A stretch of DNA of 64,000 nt from Pseudomonas putida (GCF_030159595.1 NZ_BSKJ01000001.1:372001-436000), one strand, 5' to 3'. Positions 43,164 to 55,599 are shown, counted from the first letter of the stretch. The notes: generated by a model not told the origin, from the letters alone. Made by a program: numbers and translations.

Positions 43164-43181
43164 CTCGAAGTCTTGTTCGGC

Positions 43182-43394
43182 TTAGCCGAGGACTTGGACC
43201 TTGTCAGCCTGCTGGCCTTTTTGGCCCTGAACAGCTTCGAAGGTGACCTTCTGGCCTTCCTTCAGGCTCTTGAAGCCATTACCTTCGATAGCGCGGAAGT
43301 GCACGAACAGATCCGGACCGCTTTCTGGGGTGATGAAGCCGTAACCTTTTTCGTCATTGAACCACTTGACGGTACCGTTCTGACGCTCAGCCAT
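43182..43394 (-). CDS. Cold-shock protein, CspA family
   Basis: A 70-residue OB-fold protein with RNP1 KGYGFI and RNP2 LFVHF for single-strand nucleic acid binding, and the [12 protein letters not shown]-terminus. It may act as RNA chaperone; several Csp paralogues exist in Pseudomonas (CspA/CspD/CapB), and I cannot assign which one this is. ATG 43392-43394 is the family start. The long A/T-rich region upstream (to 43750) probably holds a long regulated 5' leader. Confidence 0.92.
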   Translation of the reverse strand: MAERQNGTVKWFNDEKGYGFITPESGPDLFVHFRAIEGNGFKSLKEGQKVTFEAVQGQKGQQADKVQVLG

Positions 43395-43750
43395 TGTCTT
43401 ATTTCCTATGAAGCTTAATTTTGATGACAGTTTCTTCTGCATTGTTTGTAAGCAAAAGATTACTGGGCTGGGTTGCAGGAAAGTAAGAGACGTCGAACGG
43501 GTTGTAGCTGATTGCGGCTACTGGCCCAGGTCACGAACTGTTGCGACCCATGCAAACACAGTGCAGTGACTCTACGCCAACTCCCGAGCGAAAAACAAGC
43601 CCTTGGTCGTATGGAAAACTGGCCGTTTGCCGATAACCGACCGATTTGTCGGAAACGGCATGGCGCCTGGCCTGGCGCCATGTTCAAAAGTTATTGGACA
43701 GGTTCGAAAACGAATATGTCGACCCTGTCTGCAACCTTCACAAAGTGGCT
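43395..43750. promoter_or_regulatory. 356-bp gap: cold-shock leader and 3' end of the gcv operon
   Basis: No convincing gene. The left part should contain the promoter and leader of the cold-shock gene. The right part, after the gcvT stop, has a perfect 9-bp inverted repeat, CATGGCGCC/GGCGCCATG with a 6-nt loop (43659-43682), that may mark the end of the gcv transcript, although it lacks a T-run. Confidence 0.45.
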
Positions 43751-44872
43751 TCAGCCACGGAAGTAACGTTGTGCCACGAAAGGCATTTTGCTGACTTTCA
43801 GGGCAACCTTCTTGCCACGCACCACGGCAAACAGTGGGGTGTCGAGTGCAGCATGTTCGCTATCGATATAACCCATTGCTACAGGTGCACCGAGTGTCGG
43901 GCCAAAGCCGCCGCTGCAGACTTTACCTACGGGTTTATCGTTTGCATCGACAATGTCCGCACCTTCACGAACGGGGGTACGTTCTTGCGGCAACAGCCCG
44001 ACGCGTTTGCGTGCCACGCCATCGCGCTGGTGGGCATAAATTGCCTCGGCGCCAGGGAAACCTGCGGCACGTGCGCCGTCGGCACGGCGTACCTTGGAAA
44101 TCGCCCACAGCAGGCTGGCTTCCACCGGGGTGGTCTCGGTATTCATGTCGTGGCCATACAGGCACAGGCCGGCTTCCAGGCGCAGCGAGTCGCGCGCCCC
44201 CAGGCCGATAGGCTGCACTTCGGGCTCGGCCAGCAGGCGGCGGGCCAAGGCTTCAGTGGCGTCGACCGGTACCGAAATTTCGTAGCCGTCTTCGCCGGTG
44301 TAGCCCGAGCGGCTGACGAAGCAGTCTTCACCCAGCAGTTTCACCTGGCGGAACTGCATGAAGGTCATGCCGGCCACTTCCGGGGCCAGGCGCTCCAGCA
44401 CCGTGACCGCAGCCGGGCCTTGCAGGGCGAGCAGGGCACGTTGCTCGAACAGCGGCTGCACGTCGCAACGGTTGCCAATGTGTTTTTGCAGGTGAGCGAG
44501 GTCCTGGTCCTTACAGGCGGCGTTGACCACCAGGAACAGCGTGTCGTCGCCCAGGTTGGCAACCATCAGGTCATCGAGGATACCGCCCTGTTCGTGGGTG
44601 AACATGGCATAGCGCTGCATGCCCACCGGCAGGTCGATGATGTCCACCGGTACCAGGCTTTCCAGGGCCTTGGCGGCGTCGGCGCCGCGCAGGATGATCT
44701 GGCCCATGTGCGAGACGTCGAACAGGCCGGCCTGCTCGCGGGTGTGCAGGTGCTCTTTCAGCACGCCCAGCGGGTACTGCACCGGCATGTCGTAGCCGGC
44801 GAACGGCACCATGCGCGCACCCAGTTCCAGGTGTAGAGCGTGCAGTGGGGTCTTGAGCAGTGTTTCGGACAT
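43751..44872 (-). CDS. gcvT: Aminomethyltransferase (glycine cleavage T protein)
   Basis: A 373-residue T protein. Folate-binding blocks are visible: [10 protein letters not shown] near the N-terminus, the substrate Asp in the [10 protein letters not shown] block, and [11 protein letters not shown]. It releases ammonia and transfers the one-carbon unit to tetrahydrofolate. It is the last gene of gcvH-gcvP-sdaA-gcvT, 27 nt after sdaA. Confidence 0.95.
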   Translation of the reverse strand: MSETLLKTPLHALHLELGARMVPFAGYDMPVQYPLGVLKEHLHTREQAGLFDVSHMGQIILRGADAAKALESLVPVDIIDLPVGMQRYAMFTHEQGGILDDLMVANLGDDTLFLVVNAACKDQDLAHLQKHIGNRCDVQPLFEQRALLALQGPAAVTVLERLAPEVAGMTFMQFRQVKLLGEDCFVSRSGYTGEDGYEISVPVDATEALARRLLAEPEVQPIGLGARDSLRLEAGLCLYGHDMNTETTPVEASLLWAISKVRRADGARAAGFPGAEAIYAHQRDGVARKRVGLLPQERTPVREGADIVDANDKPVGKVCSGGFGPTLGAPVAMGYIDSEHAALDTPLFAVVRGKKVALKVSKMPFVAQRYFRG

Positions 44873-44899
44873 CGGTGACTCCTTGGTGTTGTTGTCGGG

Positions 44900-46276
<1,377 letters not shown>

Positions 46277-46319
46277 TGCTCGTTCCCTCCAGAGGGTAAA
46301 GGCGAGTGCTGCGCACTCG

Positions 46320-46401
46320 ATCGCCGGCAAGCCAGCTCCCACAGGTACTGCACAAGCCTTGGGAGCAGTGGGAAGCCTGTGGGAGCTGGCTTGCCGGCGA
46401 T
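46320..46401. repeat. Paired REP-like palindrome inside the gcv operon
   Basis: ATCGCCGGCAAGCCAGCTCC and its complement flank a spacer of about 30 nt, in the gap between gcvP and sdaA. In transcripts it would fold into a long stem that may shield the upstream gcvHP mRNA from 3' decay. Confidence 0.87.
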
Positions 46402-46418
46402 GAGGCCAGTGAGCCGGA

Positions 46419-49274
<2,856 letters not shown>

Positions 49275-49285
49275 GGCGGGCTTCC

Positions 49286-49669
49286 TCAGGCGTCGTCGTT
49301 GGCTTTGATCAGGCGGTCGTAGGCGTCCTGGTCGAGCAGGGCGGTGACTTCGCTCATGTCGGCCGGGTTGAAGCGGAAGAACCAGCCTTCGCCCATCGGG
49401 TCTTCGTTGACCAGTTCCGGGCTGCTTTCGAGCTGGCCGTTGACCTCGACCACGTCGCCAGTCAGGGGCATGTACACGCCGCTGGCAGCCTTGACCGACT
49501 CGACGGTGGACGCTTCGCTGCCTTTCTCATACTGCTGCAACTCTGGCAGTTGCACGAAAACCACATCGCCAAGGGCGTTCTGGGCGTAGGCGGTGATGCC
49601 CACGGTAACGCTGCCATCGGCTTCGACACGTAGCCATTCGTGATCTTCAGTGAAACGCAACTCGCTCAT
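49286..49669 (-). CDS. gcvH: Glycine cleavage H protein
   Basis: A 127-residue lipoyl carrier with the lipoylated Lys60 in ESVKAASG. It shuttles the aminomethyl arm between P, T and L proteins. It is the first gene of the operon, and the sigma-54 promoter at 49735-49751 should start transcription about 55 nt before its ATG. Downstream genes gcvP, sdaA and gcvT follow on the same strand. Confidence 0.96.
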   Translation of the reverse strand: MSELRFTEDHEWLRVEADGSVTVGITAYAQNALGDVVFVQLPELQQYEKGSEASTVESVKAASGVYMPLTGDVVEVNGQLESSPELVNEDPMGEGWFFRFNPADMSEVTALLDQDAYDRLIKANDDA

Positions 49670-49734
49670 GGGGAATCCTCGGGAAGCAGGGCGTTGGGCG
49701 CGGTGGCTCCGCGCTCTTGGGTTGGCTTTCCCTT

Positions 49735-49751
49735 AGCAATAATGCGGCCAA
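49735..49751 (-). promoter_or_regulatory. Sigma-54 promoter of gcvH-gcvP-sdaA-gcvT
   Basis: On the minus strand the sequence reads TTGGCCGCATTATTGCT. The invariant GG (-24) and GC (-12) are separated by exactly 10 nt, and 12 of the 16 bases from TGGC to TTGCW agree with the TGGCACG-N4-TTGCW consensus when the N positions are counted as free. It is 66 nt upstream of gcvH. An A/T-rich stretch (49756-49796) lies just upstream, suited to bending. Confidence 0.75.
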
Positions 49752-49813
49752 TCGTAAAAAATCCTTTAAAAACAATATGTTAATTATTTTTAAAGATTGG
49801 CGAAGCGCTTCAG

Positions 49814-49831
49814 TGGAACGAAAACGATACA
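49814..49831 (-). promoter_or_regulatory. Candidate GcsR activator site 1
   Basis: Minus strand TGTATCGTTTTCGTTCCA agrees at 12 of 14 fixed positions with the TGTAACG-N4-CGTTCCG element that I recall for P. aeruginosa GcsR. It is about 75 nt upstream of the -24 element, a usual enhancer distance. Two weaker half-matched sites follow at 49896-49913 and 49915-49932, each with a good CGTAWCG left half. Confidence 0.55.
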
Positions 49832-50264
49832 GAGGATGTGGGGGTGAAAAAGGGTTTGGGGATCAAACCCTTGCGCAATAGCACTCGAACGGATGTGTAC
49901 TGATTTCGTTACGGCGTAGTGAAATCGATACGGAGTCGTGGAGAGCGGCGCTGTTGCCGGCAAGCTGGAATGACTTAAGCAAGTTCGATACTTGCAAGAC
50001 GTTGCAAACTTTCCTCTTACGAATATGCCGTGTCGCCATATCAACTATTTGTGTCACCTGCAGGATAGTTTTCAAATGGCTGAACTAAGTATTTGCCTCC
50101 AACGATTTTCTCGCCAGTTGCGCGTCACCAGAATGGCCACCTTTAGTTGGAGTCGTCAGCCTGACGCAATCGCCACAAAGTTGGTAATTCGGCTGTCGGC
50201 CAAGCGTGTGTCTCGCTGCTTGGGCTCATGCAACCAGCACCGAATTTCAGGAAAGGAAAGTGTC

Positions 50265-51680
50265 ATGGGAATGACAAGGCGTAAATTTTTGATTGGCGGC
50301 GGCGTCGTGGCTATCGCAGGTGGCGCAGGGATTCTGACCCCCTTGTTGACCCGGGAAGGCCGATTAATTCCCGGCAAACCCCGGTTCGGTTATGTAGAAG
50401 GCACCGAAGGGGTGCTTCCCAAACAGGCAGACGTCGTCGTTGTTGGCGCTGGTATTCTGGGGCTCATGACTGCAATCAATCTGGTCGAGCGTGGCCTCTC
50501 GGTCGTTGTCGTTGAGAAGGGAGAGATTGCCGGCGAACAGTCGTGCAGGTTCTATGGTCAGGTCATGACCTACAAGATGCCTGATGCGACCTTCCAGTTG
50601 CACCATCTTGCCAAGCAACGTTGGCGCGAGATGAATGCCAAAGTGGGGGCGGACACAAGTTATCGCACACAAGGTCGGGTCGAAGTGCCTTTCGATGAAG
50701 AAGACCTGGACGGCGTCAGAAAGTGGATCGATGTCAAAACACGCGAAGTGGGCGCAGACATTCCTTTCAAGACGCGAATCATTCAAGGCAGTGAACTCGA
50801 ACAGCGCCTGCGTGGTGCGTCATCGCGCTGGACGGTTGCAGGTTTCGAGGAAGACTCGGGTAGCCTGGATGCCGAGCGCGCCTCGTTTGTCATGGCAGAG
50901 TATGCCAAGAAAGTGGGGGTGCGGATCTACACCCACTGCGCCGCCCGGGGCCTGGAAACCCAGGCAGGTGCCATCTCCGATGTGGTGACGGAAAAGGGCG
51001 CCATCAGGGCCTCTCGCGTGATCGTGGCGGGCGGCGCATGGTCCCGGTTGTTCATGCAGAACCTGGGCGTCGATGTGCCCACCTTGCCCGCCTACCAGTC
51101 CCAGCAAATCATCAGCGCGGCACCCCGTGCACCTGGGGGCAACGTTGCATTGCCAGGCAACATCTACTTCCGCGAGCAGGCTGACGGTACATATGCCACC
51201 TCGCCACGCGTCGTCGTTGCGCCGGTGGTCAAAGAATCGTTCATGTATGGCTATAAATACCTGCCACTGCTGGCCATCCCCGACTTCCCGGTACACATCT
51301 CACTCAACAAGCAACTGATCGATTCGTTCATTCAGCCAACCCACTGGAAGCTGGACGAGGTTTCGCCTTTCGAGAAAAACCGGCTGATGACCGCAGCCCC
51401 GGACCTGCCAGAACTGAATGCCTCACTGGAAAAACTCAAGGTCGAGTTCCCCGCGTTCAGCGATGCGAAGCTGATCGATCAGTGGAGCGGTGCCATGGCT
51501 ATCGCACCCGACGAAAACCCCATCATTTCGCAGGTCAATGAGTACCCGGGTCTGGTCCTCAACACTGCAACCGGTTGGGGGATGACGGAAAGCCCGGTGT
51601 CGTCCGAACTGTCGGCGGACTTGCTGCTTGGAAAGGCGCCGGTGCTGGACCCCAAACCCTTCAGCCTGTATCGGTTCTAA
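50265..51680 (+). CDS. Tat-exported FAD-dependent amine/amino-acid oxidase (DAO family)
   Basis: A 471-residue flavoprotein. The N-terminus has a twin-arginine signal (TRRKFLIGG, then a hydrophobic stretch to about residue 27), so it should be exported folded with FAD. The dinucleotide-binding motif GAGILG is at residues 61-66, and the C-terminal GWGMTESPVSSELSADLLLGK is typical of the DAO/DadA-like family, which oxidises amines or amino acids to imines. AAGGA at 50253-50257 is 7 nt before the ATG. It precedes a secreted RidA-family protein, a natural partner. Substrate unknown; a quinone or O2 could be the electron acceptor. Confidence 0.8.
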   Translation: MGMTRRKFLIGGGVVAIAGGAGILTPLLTREGRLIPGKPRFGYVEGTEGVLPKQADVVVVGAGILGLMTAINLVERGLSVVVVEKGEIAGEQSCRFYGQVMTYKMPDATFQLHHLAKQRWREMNAKVGADTSYRTQGRVEVPFDEEDLDGVRKWIDVKTREVGADIPFKTRIIQGSELEQRLRGASSRWTVAGFEEDSGSLDAERASFVMAEYAKKVGVRIYTHCAARGLETQAGAISDVVTEKGAIRASRVIVAGGAWSRLFMQNLGVDVPTLPAYQSQQIISAAPRAPGGNVALPGNIYFREQADGTYATSPRVVVAPVVKESFMYGYKYLPLLAIPDFPVHISLNKQLIDSFIQPTHWKLDEVSPFEKNRLMTAAPDLPELNASLEKLKVEFPAFSDAKLIDQWSGAMAIAPDENPIISQVNEYPGLVLNTATGWGMTESPVSSELSADLLLGKAPVLDPKPFSLYRF

Positions 51681-51706
51681 GCACACCAGGCGCAATGGAA
51701 TGACCC

Positions 51707-51737
51707 GTGCGCGCATCGTCGATGCGTGCACATTTTT
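51707..51737 (+). terminator. Terminator-like hairpin between the oxidase and RidA genes
   Basis: GTGCGCGCATC pairs with GATGCGTGCAC (one G-T pair) around a 3-nt loop and is followed by ATTTTT. It lies 22 nt before the RidA start, so it may set a lower RidA level or act as a partial terminator. Confidence 0.65.
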
Positions 51738-51758
51738 GGCAATCACCAGGAGAACAGT

Positions 51759-52253
51759 ATGAAAGTGGCTTTCACGACCGCAGCAATGGCCGTGGCACTC
51801 GCGGGTGCCGGGAGCGTCCATGCACAAGAAATCGTGCGCCATGGCGCAGGTAGTTTCCCTATCTCAGCGGCTGTAGAGGTGCCCGCCGGGAGGACGGTCG
51901 TCTACCTGAGTGGTTCTGTCCCGTCGGTTATCCACCCTGACGCACCCAAGGACTCGCTGGAAGCCTACGGTGATACCAAGGCACAAACCATCAGTGTGCT
52001 TGGAAACATCCAGCAGCAGTTGAAAGAACTGGGCCTTGGTCTTGCCGACGTGGTGAAGATGCAAGTGTTCCTGGTGGGCGGGCCGGAGAACGGCGGGAAA
52101 ATGGACTTCGACGGTTTCATGGCCGGCTATACCCAATTCTTCGGGCCAGCCGCCAAGCAGCCGGTCCTTCCTGCACGCTCGGCGTTCCAGATTGCCGGCT
52201 TGGCCGACCCTGCCTGGCGCGTCGAGATCGAAGTGACAGCGGTTCGTCCCTGA
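51759..52253 (+). CDS. Secreted RidA (YjgF/YER057c/UK114) family protein
   Basis: A 164-residue protein with a Sec signal peptide (hydrophobic AAMAVALAGAGS, cleavage after VHA at about residue 24) followed by a RidA domain. The substrate-binding arginine is Arg140 in PARSAFQIAG and the paired glutamate is Glu156 in RVEIEV, as in E. coli RidA Arg105 and Glu120. RidA hydrolyses reactive imines or enamines. Cytoplasmic members are common; an exported one is less usual. CAGGAG at 51747-51752 lies 6 nt before the ATG. It follows the oxidase that would produce imines. Confidence 0.85.
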   Translation: MKVAFTTAAMAVALAGAGSVHAQEIVRHGAGSFPISAAVEVPAGRTVVYLSGSVPSVIHPDAPKDSLEAYGDTKAQTISVLGNIQQQLKELGLGLADVVKMQVFLVGGPENGGKMDFDGFMAGYTQFFGPAAKQPVLPARSAFQIAGLADPAWRVEIEVTAVRP

Positions 52254-52265
52254 ACCCAGGTGTGC

Positions 52266-52298
52266 GCCAGTCCTGGGCTAGCCATGCCCGGGACTGGC
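52266..52298. terminator. Long hairpin between convergent RidA and gltS genes
   Basis: GCCAGTCCTGGGC and GCCCGGGACTGGC form a 13-bp stem with one wobble and a 7-nt loop. It lies between the two stop codons and may serve both; there is no strong T-run. Confidence 0.65.
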
Positions 52299-52306
52299 CG
52301 GTGGGT

Positions 52307-53512
52307 TTAGCCGGTGATAAACAACGGCAAGGCCAGGTACAGCTTGATCACGATCACGTTGATGATGTCGATGAAGAAGGCCCCCACCATCGGCACCACC
52401 AGAAAGGCAATGTGCGAGGCACCATAGCGCTGGGTCACCGCTTGCATGTTGGCAATCGCAGTGGGCGTTGCGCCCAGGCCGAAACCACAGTGCCCGGCAG
52501 CTAGCACCGCGGCATCATAGTTGCGGCCCATGACCCGGAACGTCACGAAGATCGCAAACAGTGCCATGACCATTGTTTGTGCGGCCAGCAGTACAAAGAA
52601 CGGTAAAGCCAGTGCTGCCAGGTCCCACAGTTTGAGTGACATCAAGGCAATGGCCAGGAACAGCGACAAACTGACGTTGCCCAGTACCGAGACTTCCCGT
52701 TCGAATACATGATAAAAGCCGAACGCCGAAAGGCCGTTGCGCAACAATACACCCACGAAGAGTACGCAAACGAACGTCGGTAGTTCGAATGCCGTACCTT
52801 TCAGCAAACCGTTAAGTAGCGTACCGGCCAGTAAGCTGACGGCAATAAGTGCCAACGTTTCAATAAATGAAAACGACGTGATCAGTCGCTCTTTGTCCGG
52901 CTGCTCAAAGCCCTTGGGTAACTGCGGCACTTCTTCTTCCAGACCTGGGGTTTTGACACGCTTGATCAGCAACCGGGCGACCGGGCCACCAATCAAGCCG
53001 CCCAACACCAGGCCGAACGTGGCAGAGGCCAGTGCAAGTTCCGAGGCCGAAGCCAACCCAAACTTTTCAGTGAAGGTCGCGCTCCAGGCAGCGCCAGTGC
53101 CGTGGCCACCTGACAGGGTGATCGAGCCGGCCAGCAGGCCCATCAGTGGGTCGAGCCCCAATGCCGTTGCCAGCCCGATACCCATGGCGTTCTGAACCAG
53201 CAGCAAGCCCGTCACCACCAGCAGGAACACTGCAACCACGCGTCCGCCCTTCTTCAGGCTGGCAAAGTCTGCACTCAAACCGATGGTGGCGAAGAATGCC
53301 AGCATCAACGGTGTTTGCAACGAGGTATCGAACTGGACCTGTACATCGAAACTGCGCAATGCCAATAGTGACAGGGCAACGACCAAGCCGCCTGCAACCG
53401 GCTCCGGGATATTATAAGCGCGCAGGAAGCCAATACGTGCGACCAGACCGCGCCCCAGTAGCAGTACCAAGGAGGCGGCTACAAGTGTCCCGTAAAAATC
53501 GAGTTCAAACAT
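52307..53512 (-). CDS. gltS: Sodium/glutamate symporter GltS
   Basis: A 401-residue carrier with about ten helices. The two re-entrant Gly/Ser-rich motifs are visible: GSITLSGGHGTGAAW in the first half and AGHCGFGLGATPTAIANM in the second, as in GltS. It imports glutamate with Na+. It ends 54 nt from the RidA gene, which it faces. A GGTGACAT-N11-ATGTCACC dyad lies 19 nt upstream of the start. Confidence 0.92.
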   Translation of the reverse strand: MFELDFYGTLVAASLVLLLGRGLVARIGFLRAYNIPEPVAGGLVVALSLLALRSFDVQVQFDTSLQTPLMLAFFATIGLSADFASLKKGGRVVAVFLLVVTGLLLVQNAMGIGLATALGLDPLMGLLAGSITLSGGHGTGAAWSATFTEKFGLASASELALASATFGLVLGGLIGGPVARLLIKRVKTPGLEEEVPQLPKGFEQPDKERLITSFSFIETLALIAVSLLAGTLLNGLLKGTAFELPTFVCVLFVGVLLRNGLSAFGFYHVFEREVSVLGNVSLSLFLAIALMSLKLWDLAALALPFFVLLAAQTMVMALFAIFVTFRVMGRNYDAAVLAAGHCGFGLGATPTAIANMQAVTQRYGASHIAFLVVPMVGAFFIDIINVIVIKLYLALPLFITG

Positions 53513-53531
53513 CAGGGTACTCTTCGCTCAG

Positions 53532-53558
53532 GGTGACATGCAAAATTACAATGTCACC
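53532..53558. promoter_or_regulatory. Perfect dyad upstream of gltS
   Basis: GGTGACAT (53532-53539) and ATGTCACC (53551-53558) form a perfect 8-bp inverted repeat with an A/T-rich 11-nt spacer, located 19 nt before the gltS start codon on its upstream side. The geometry suits a dimeric regulator; the protein is unknown. Confidence 0.6.
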
Positions 53559-53639
53559 ATTCTACGGCGAGCACTCCAGTCAATTGCGGTCGAGCGGCTA
53601 GGAAAAATCTGAATCAACCGTAAGTTTTGACGACAGGTG

Positions 53640-55148
53640 TCAGGGTTTCCCGGGTATTCCATATTTACGCAGTCGCTGGGCAATAGCGGTATGTGAAGTT
53701 TGCAAGCGCCCGGCCAACTGCCGCGTCGACGGGTAACTGGCATACAAACGCTGCAGCAACTCACGCTCGAAGTCGGCCACGGCCTGCTCCAGGCTGGCCA
53801 CTTCGCCATCCTGCCCACGCGCCACCGAGGTGCCGGCGATGTCCAGGTCGCCGATGTCCACCAGGTTGTCCTCGCAGATGGCTGCTGCCCGGAAAATCAC
53901 GTTCTGCAACTGGCGCACGTTGCCTGGCCAAGGGTTGGCCAGCAATGCGGAATGGGTGGCTGGAGTCAATCGGCAGGGCGGGCGCTGGATCTGCGTGCAG
54001 GCTTGCTGCATGAAGAAGTGTGCCAGCATCAGGATATCCTGGCCCCGGTCGCGCAGTGGCGGTACCTGCAAGTTGAGCACGTTCAGGCGGTAGAACAGGT
54101 CTTCGCGGAAGCTGCCATCGGCGACCATGCGCTCCAGGTCGCGGTGGGTGGCGCTGATGATGCGCACATCCACCTTCACTTCACGGTCACCGCCCACCCG
54201 GCGGAAGCTGCCATCGCTGAGAAAACGCAGCAGCTTGGCTTGCAGATACGGCGACATTTCGCCAATTTCGTCGAGGAACACCGTGCCCTGGTTGGCCAGC
54301 TCCATCAGCCCGGGCTTGCCGCCCCGTTGCGCGCCGGTAAACGCGCCAGGGGCGTAACCGAACAACTCGCTCTCGGCCAGGCTCTCGGGCAGCGCGGCGC
54401 AGTTCAGGGCCAGGAACGGTGCCGCGTGGCGGCTGCTGATGGCATGGCAGGCGCGGGCCACCAGTTCTTTGCCGGTGCCGGTTTCGCCATGCACCAGCAA
54501 GGGGGCATCCAGCGCCGCCACACGCAGGGCGCGGGCCTTGAGGGTGCGGATGGCGGGCGACTCGCCCAGCAAGGCATCGAAGCCTTCGGCGTGATCGTGG
54601 TGCAGGGCCGACAGGCGTTCGCCCATGCGCGAGGGTGGGTACAGCGTCAGCAGGCCACCTGCATTGGTGATCGGCATGGCATCCAGCAGCAGGCTCTGGC
54701 CGTTCAGTTGCATCTCGCGCATGGGCAGGTGGAAGTTGTTGTCCAGCAAGGCTTGCAGCAGCGCCGGGTCGCCAAACAGTTCACCCACCGAGCGCCCGGC
54801 GGATTCGCGGCCGCACAGTTCGATCAGCGCCGGGTTGGCCAGCAGCACCAGCCCTGCGCTGTCCACCGCCAGCACCGGGTCGCTCATGGCGGCCAGCAGG
54901 GCATCGAGCTGCAGGTGGCGGCGCTGGCCGGGCAGGATGTCGACCACGTCCACCGATTGCACGCCATGCACCTCGAAGAGCGCGTCGTGCAGTTCTTCGA
55001 GCACGGCGGGGCTGAGGGTAGGGGCGTCGATGTAGACGTTCGGCGGGACCATCTCCACGGCATCCAGGTTGAGGTTGCGGGCACCGAGCAGGGCGAGGAC
55101 TTCCTGGGTGATGCCGACGCGGTCGATGAAGCTGACGTGGATGCGCAT
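53640..55148 (-). CDS. gcsR: TyrR-type sigma-54 enhancer-binding protein, likely GcsR
   Basis: A 502-residue activator: N-terminal ACT domain (RIHVSFIDRVGITQEVLALLG core), PAS domain (about residues 75-190), AAA+ domain with Walker A GETGTGKE at 221-228 and the sigma-54 loop GAFTGA at 268-273, and a C-terminal Fis-like helix-turn-helix (LAGRLQTSHTAIAQRLRKYG). The GAFTGA loop is intact, so it should activate sigma-54 promoters. In P. aeruginosa the TyrR-like GcsR sits beside gcvHP-sdaA-gcvT and senses glycine. Here the gene lies about 4 kb from the gcv promoter. ATG 55146-55148 is chosen from the ACT domain start. Confidence 0.75.
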   Translation of the reverse strand: MRIHVSFIDRVGITQEVLALLGARNLNLDAVEMVPPNVYIDAPTLSPAVLEELHDALFEVHGVQSVDVVDILPGQRRHLQLDALLAAMSDPVLAVDSAGLVLLANPALIELCGRESAGRSVGELFGDPALLQALLDNNFHLPMREMQLNGQSLLLDAMPITNAGGLLTLYPPSRMGERLSALHHDHAEGFDALLGESPAIRTLKARALRVAALDAPLLVHGETGTGKELVARACHAISSRHAAPFLALNCAALPESLAESELFGYAPGAFTGAQRGGKPGLMELANQGTVFLDEIGEMSPYLQAKLLRFLSDGSFRRVGGDREVKVDVRIISATHRDLERMVADGSFREDLFYRLNVLNLQVPPLRDRGQDILMLAHFFMQQACTQIQRPPCRLTPATHSALLANPWPGNVRQLQNVIFRAAAICEDNLVDIGDLDIAGTSVARGQDGEVASLEQAVADFERELLQRLYASYPSTRQLAGRLQTSHTAIAQRLRKYGIPGKP

Positions 55149-55198
55149 GGGGAGGGGGAGGTGGTGGCCGGGGAAGGCGGTAGTATGCCTCAACATCG

Positions 55199-55221
55199 CC
55201 GGGGCCGCTGTGCGGCCCCGG
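55199..55221. terminator. Hairpin between the arc operon end and gcsR
   Basis: CCGGGGCCGC/GCGGCCCCGG, a perfect 10-bp stem with a TGT loop, lies 10 nt after the last gene of the arc cluster (minus strand). There is no T-run on the minus strand. Confidence 0.55.
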
Positions 55222-55230
55222 TTCTTGAAA

Positions 55231-55599
55231 TCACTCCAGATGTTCAGGCTTGATCGGGTCGCCTGATTTCACATCGAGCTTTTCGCGAATGTCCGCGAAC
55301 ATATAGTCATAAAGCTTGTGTGGCGAGCTCAGGGTCTCGAATTTCTTCGGCGGCGCCAGATACGACTGTGCCTTGCGGGTCAGCAGCATGAGGAAGCTGG
55401 GCAAGACCTGGTCCTTGGGCAGGAAGAACTTTTCTTCCACTGGCTTGCCTTCGATGCTGCCATGCATGTGGAACTGAATACCTCTGCCTTCCTTGGGGTC
55501 CGACACTGCCTCGTACTCGATGTTCAGGTCATAGCTGTGGTCGGCATTGTTCAGCGCCGTGCGCTCGATATGTACATGACCGGGGTGGTACTGGGCCAT
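55231..55599 (-). CDS. DUF5064-like small protein at the end of the arc operon
   Basis: A 122-residue soluble protein, MAQYHPGHVHIERTAL at the N-terminus, rich in His in the first 15 residues, no signal peptide or helices long enough for membrane insertion. It matches the type annotated as DUF5064 in P. putida-group arc operons. It lies 56 nt after arcC on the same strand. GGAGCTAGC precedes its ATG. Function unknown; possible link to the arginine deiminase pathway by location only. Confidence 0.7.
   Translation of the reverse strand: MAQYHPGHVHIERTALNNADHSYDLNIEYEAVSDPKEGRGIQFHMHGSIEGKPVEEKFFLPKDQVLPSFLMLLTRKAQSYLAPPKKFETLSSPHKLYDYMFADIREKLDVKSGDPIKPEHLE

Larger units (their letters stand above)
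49670..50264. promoter_or_regulatory. 595-bp control region between gcvH and the FAD oxidase gene
   Basis: No gene is visible. It holds the sigma-54 promoter and enhancer candidates listed separately. The half nearest the oxidase gene (about 49990-50264) is lower in GC than the neighbours (53% in a counted 60-base stretch) and contains the short palindrome CGTCAG-C-CTGACG (50154-50166) about 100 nt before the oxidase start. A frame open across this part carries no family similarity and is not called. No glycine riboswitch-like tandem aptamer was seen. Confidence 0.55.

Noticed and set aside
43646..44836. Plus-strand open frame opposite gcvT
   Set aside because: Complementary to a complete T protein; low-complexity composition only.
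49670..49734. Glycine riboswitch before gcvH
   Set aside because: The predicted leader of about 55 nt is too short for a glycine aptamer pair and no conserved core was seen.
49992..50264. Possible 91-residue N-terminal extension of the FAD oxidase
   Set aside because: The Tat signal must be at the N-terminus, and a good ribosome binding site precedes ATG 50265.
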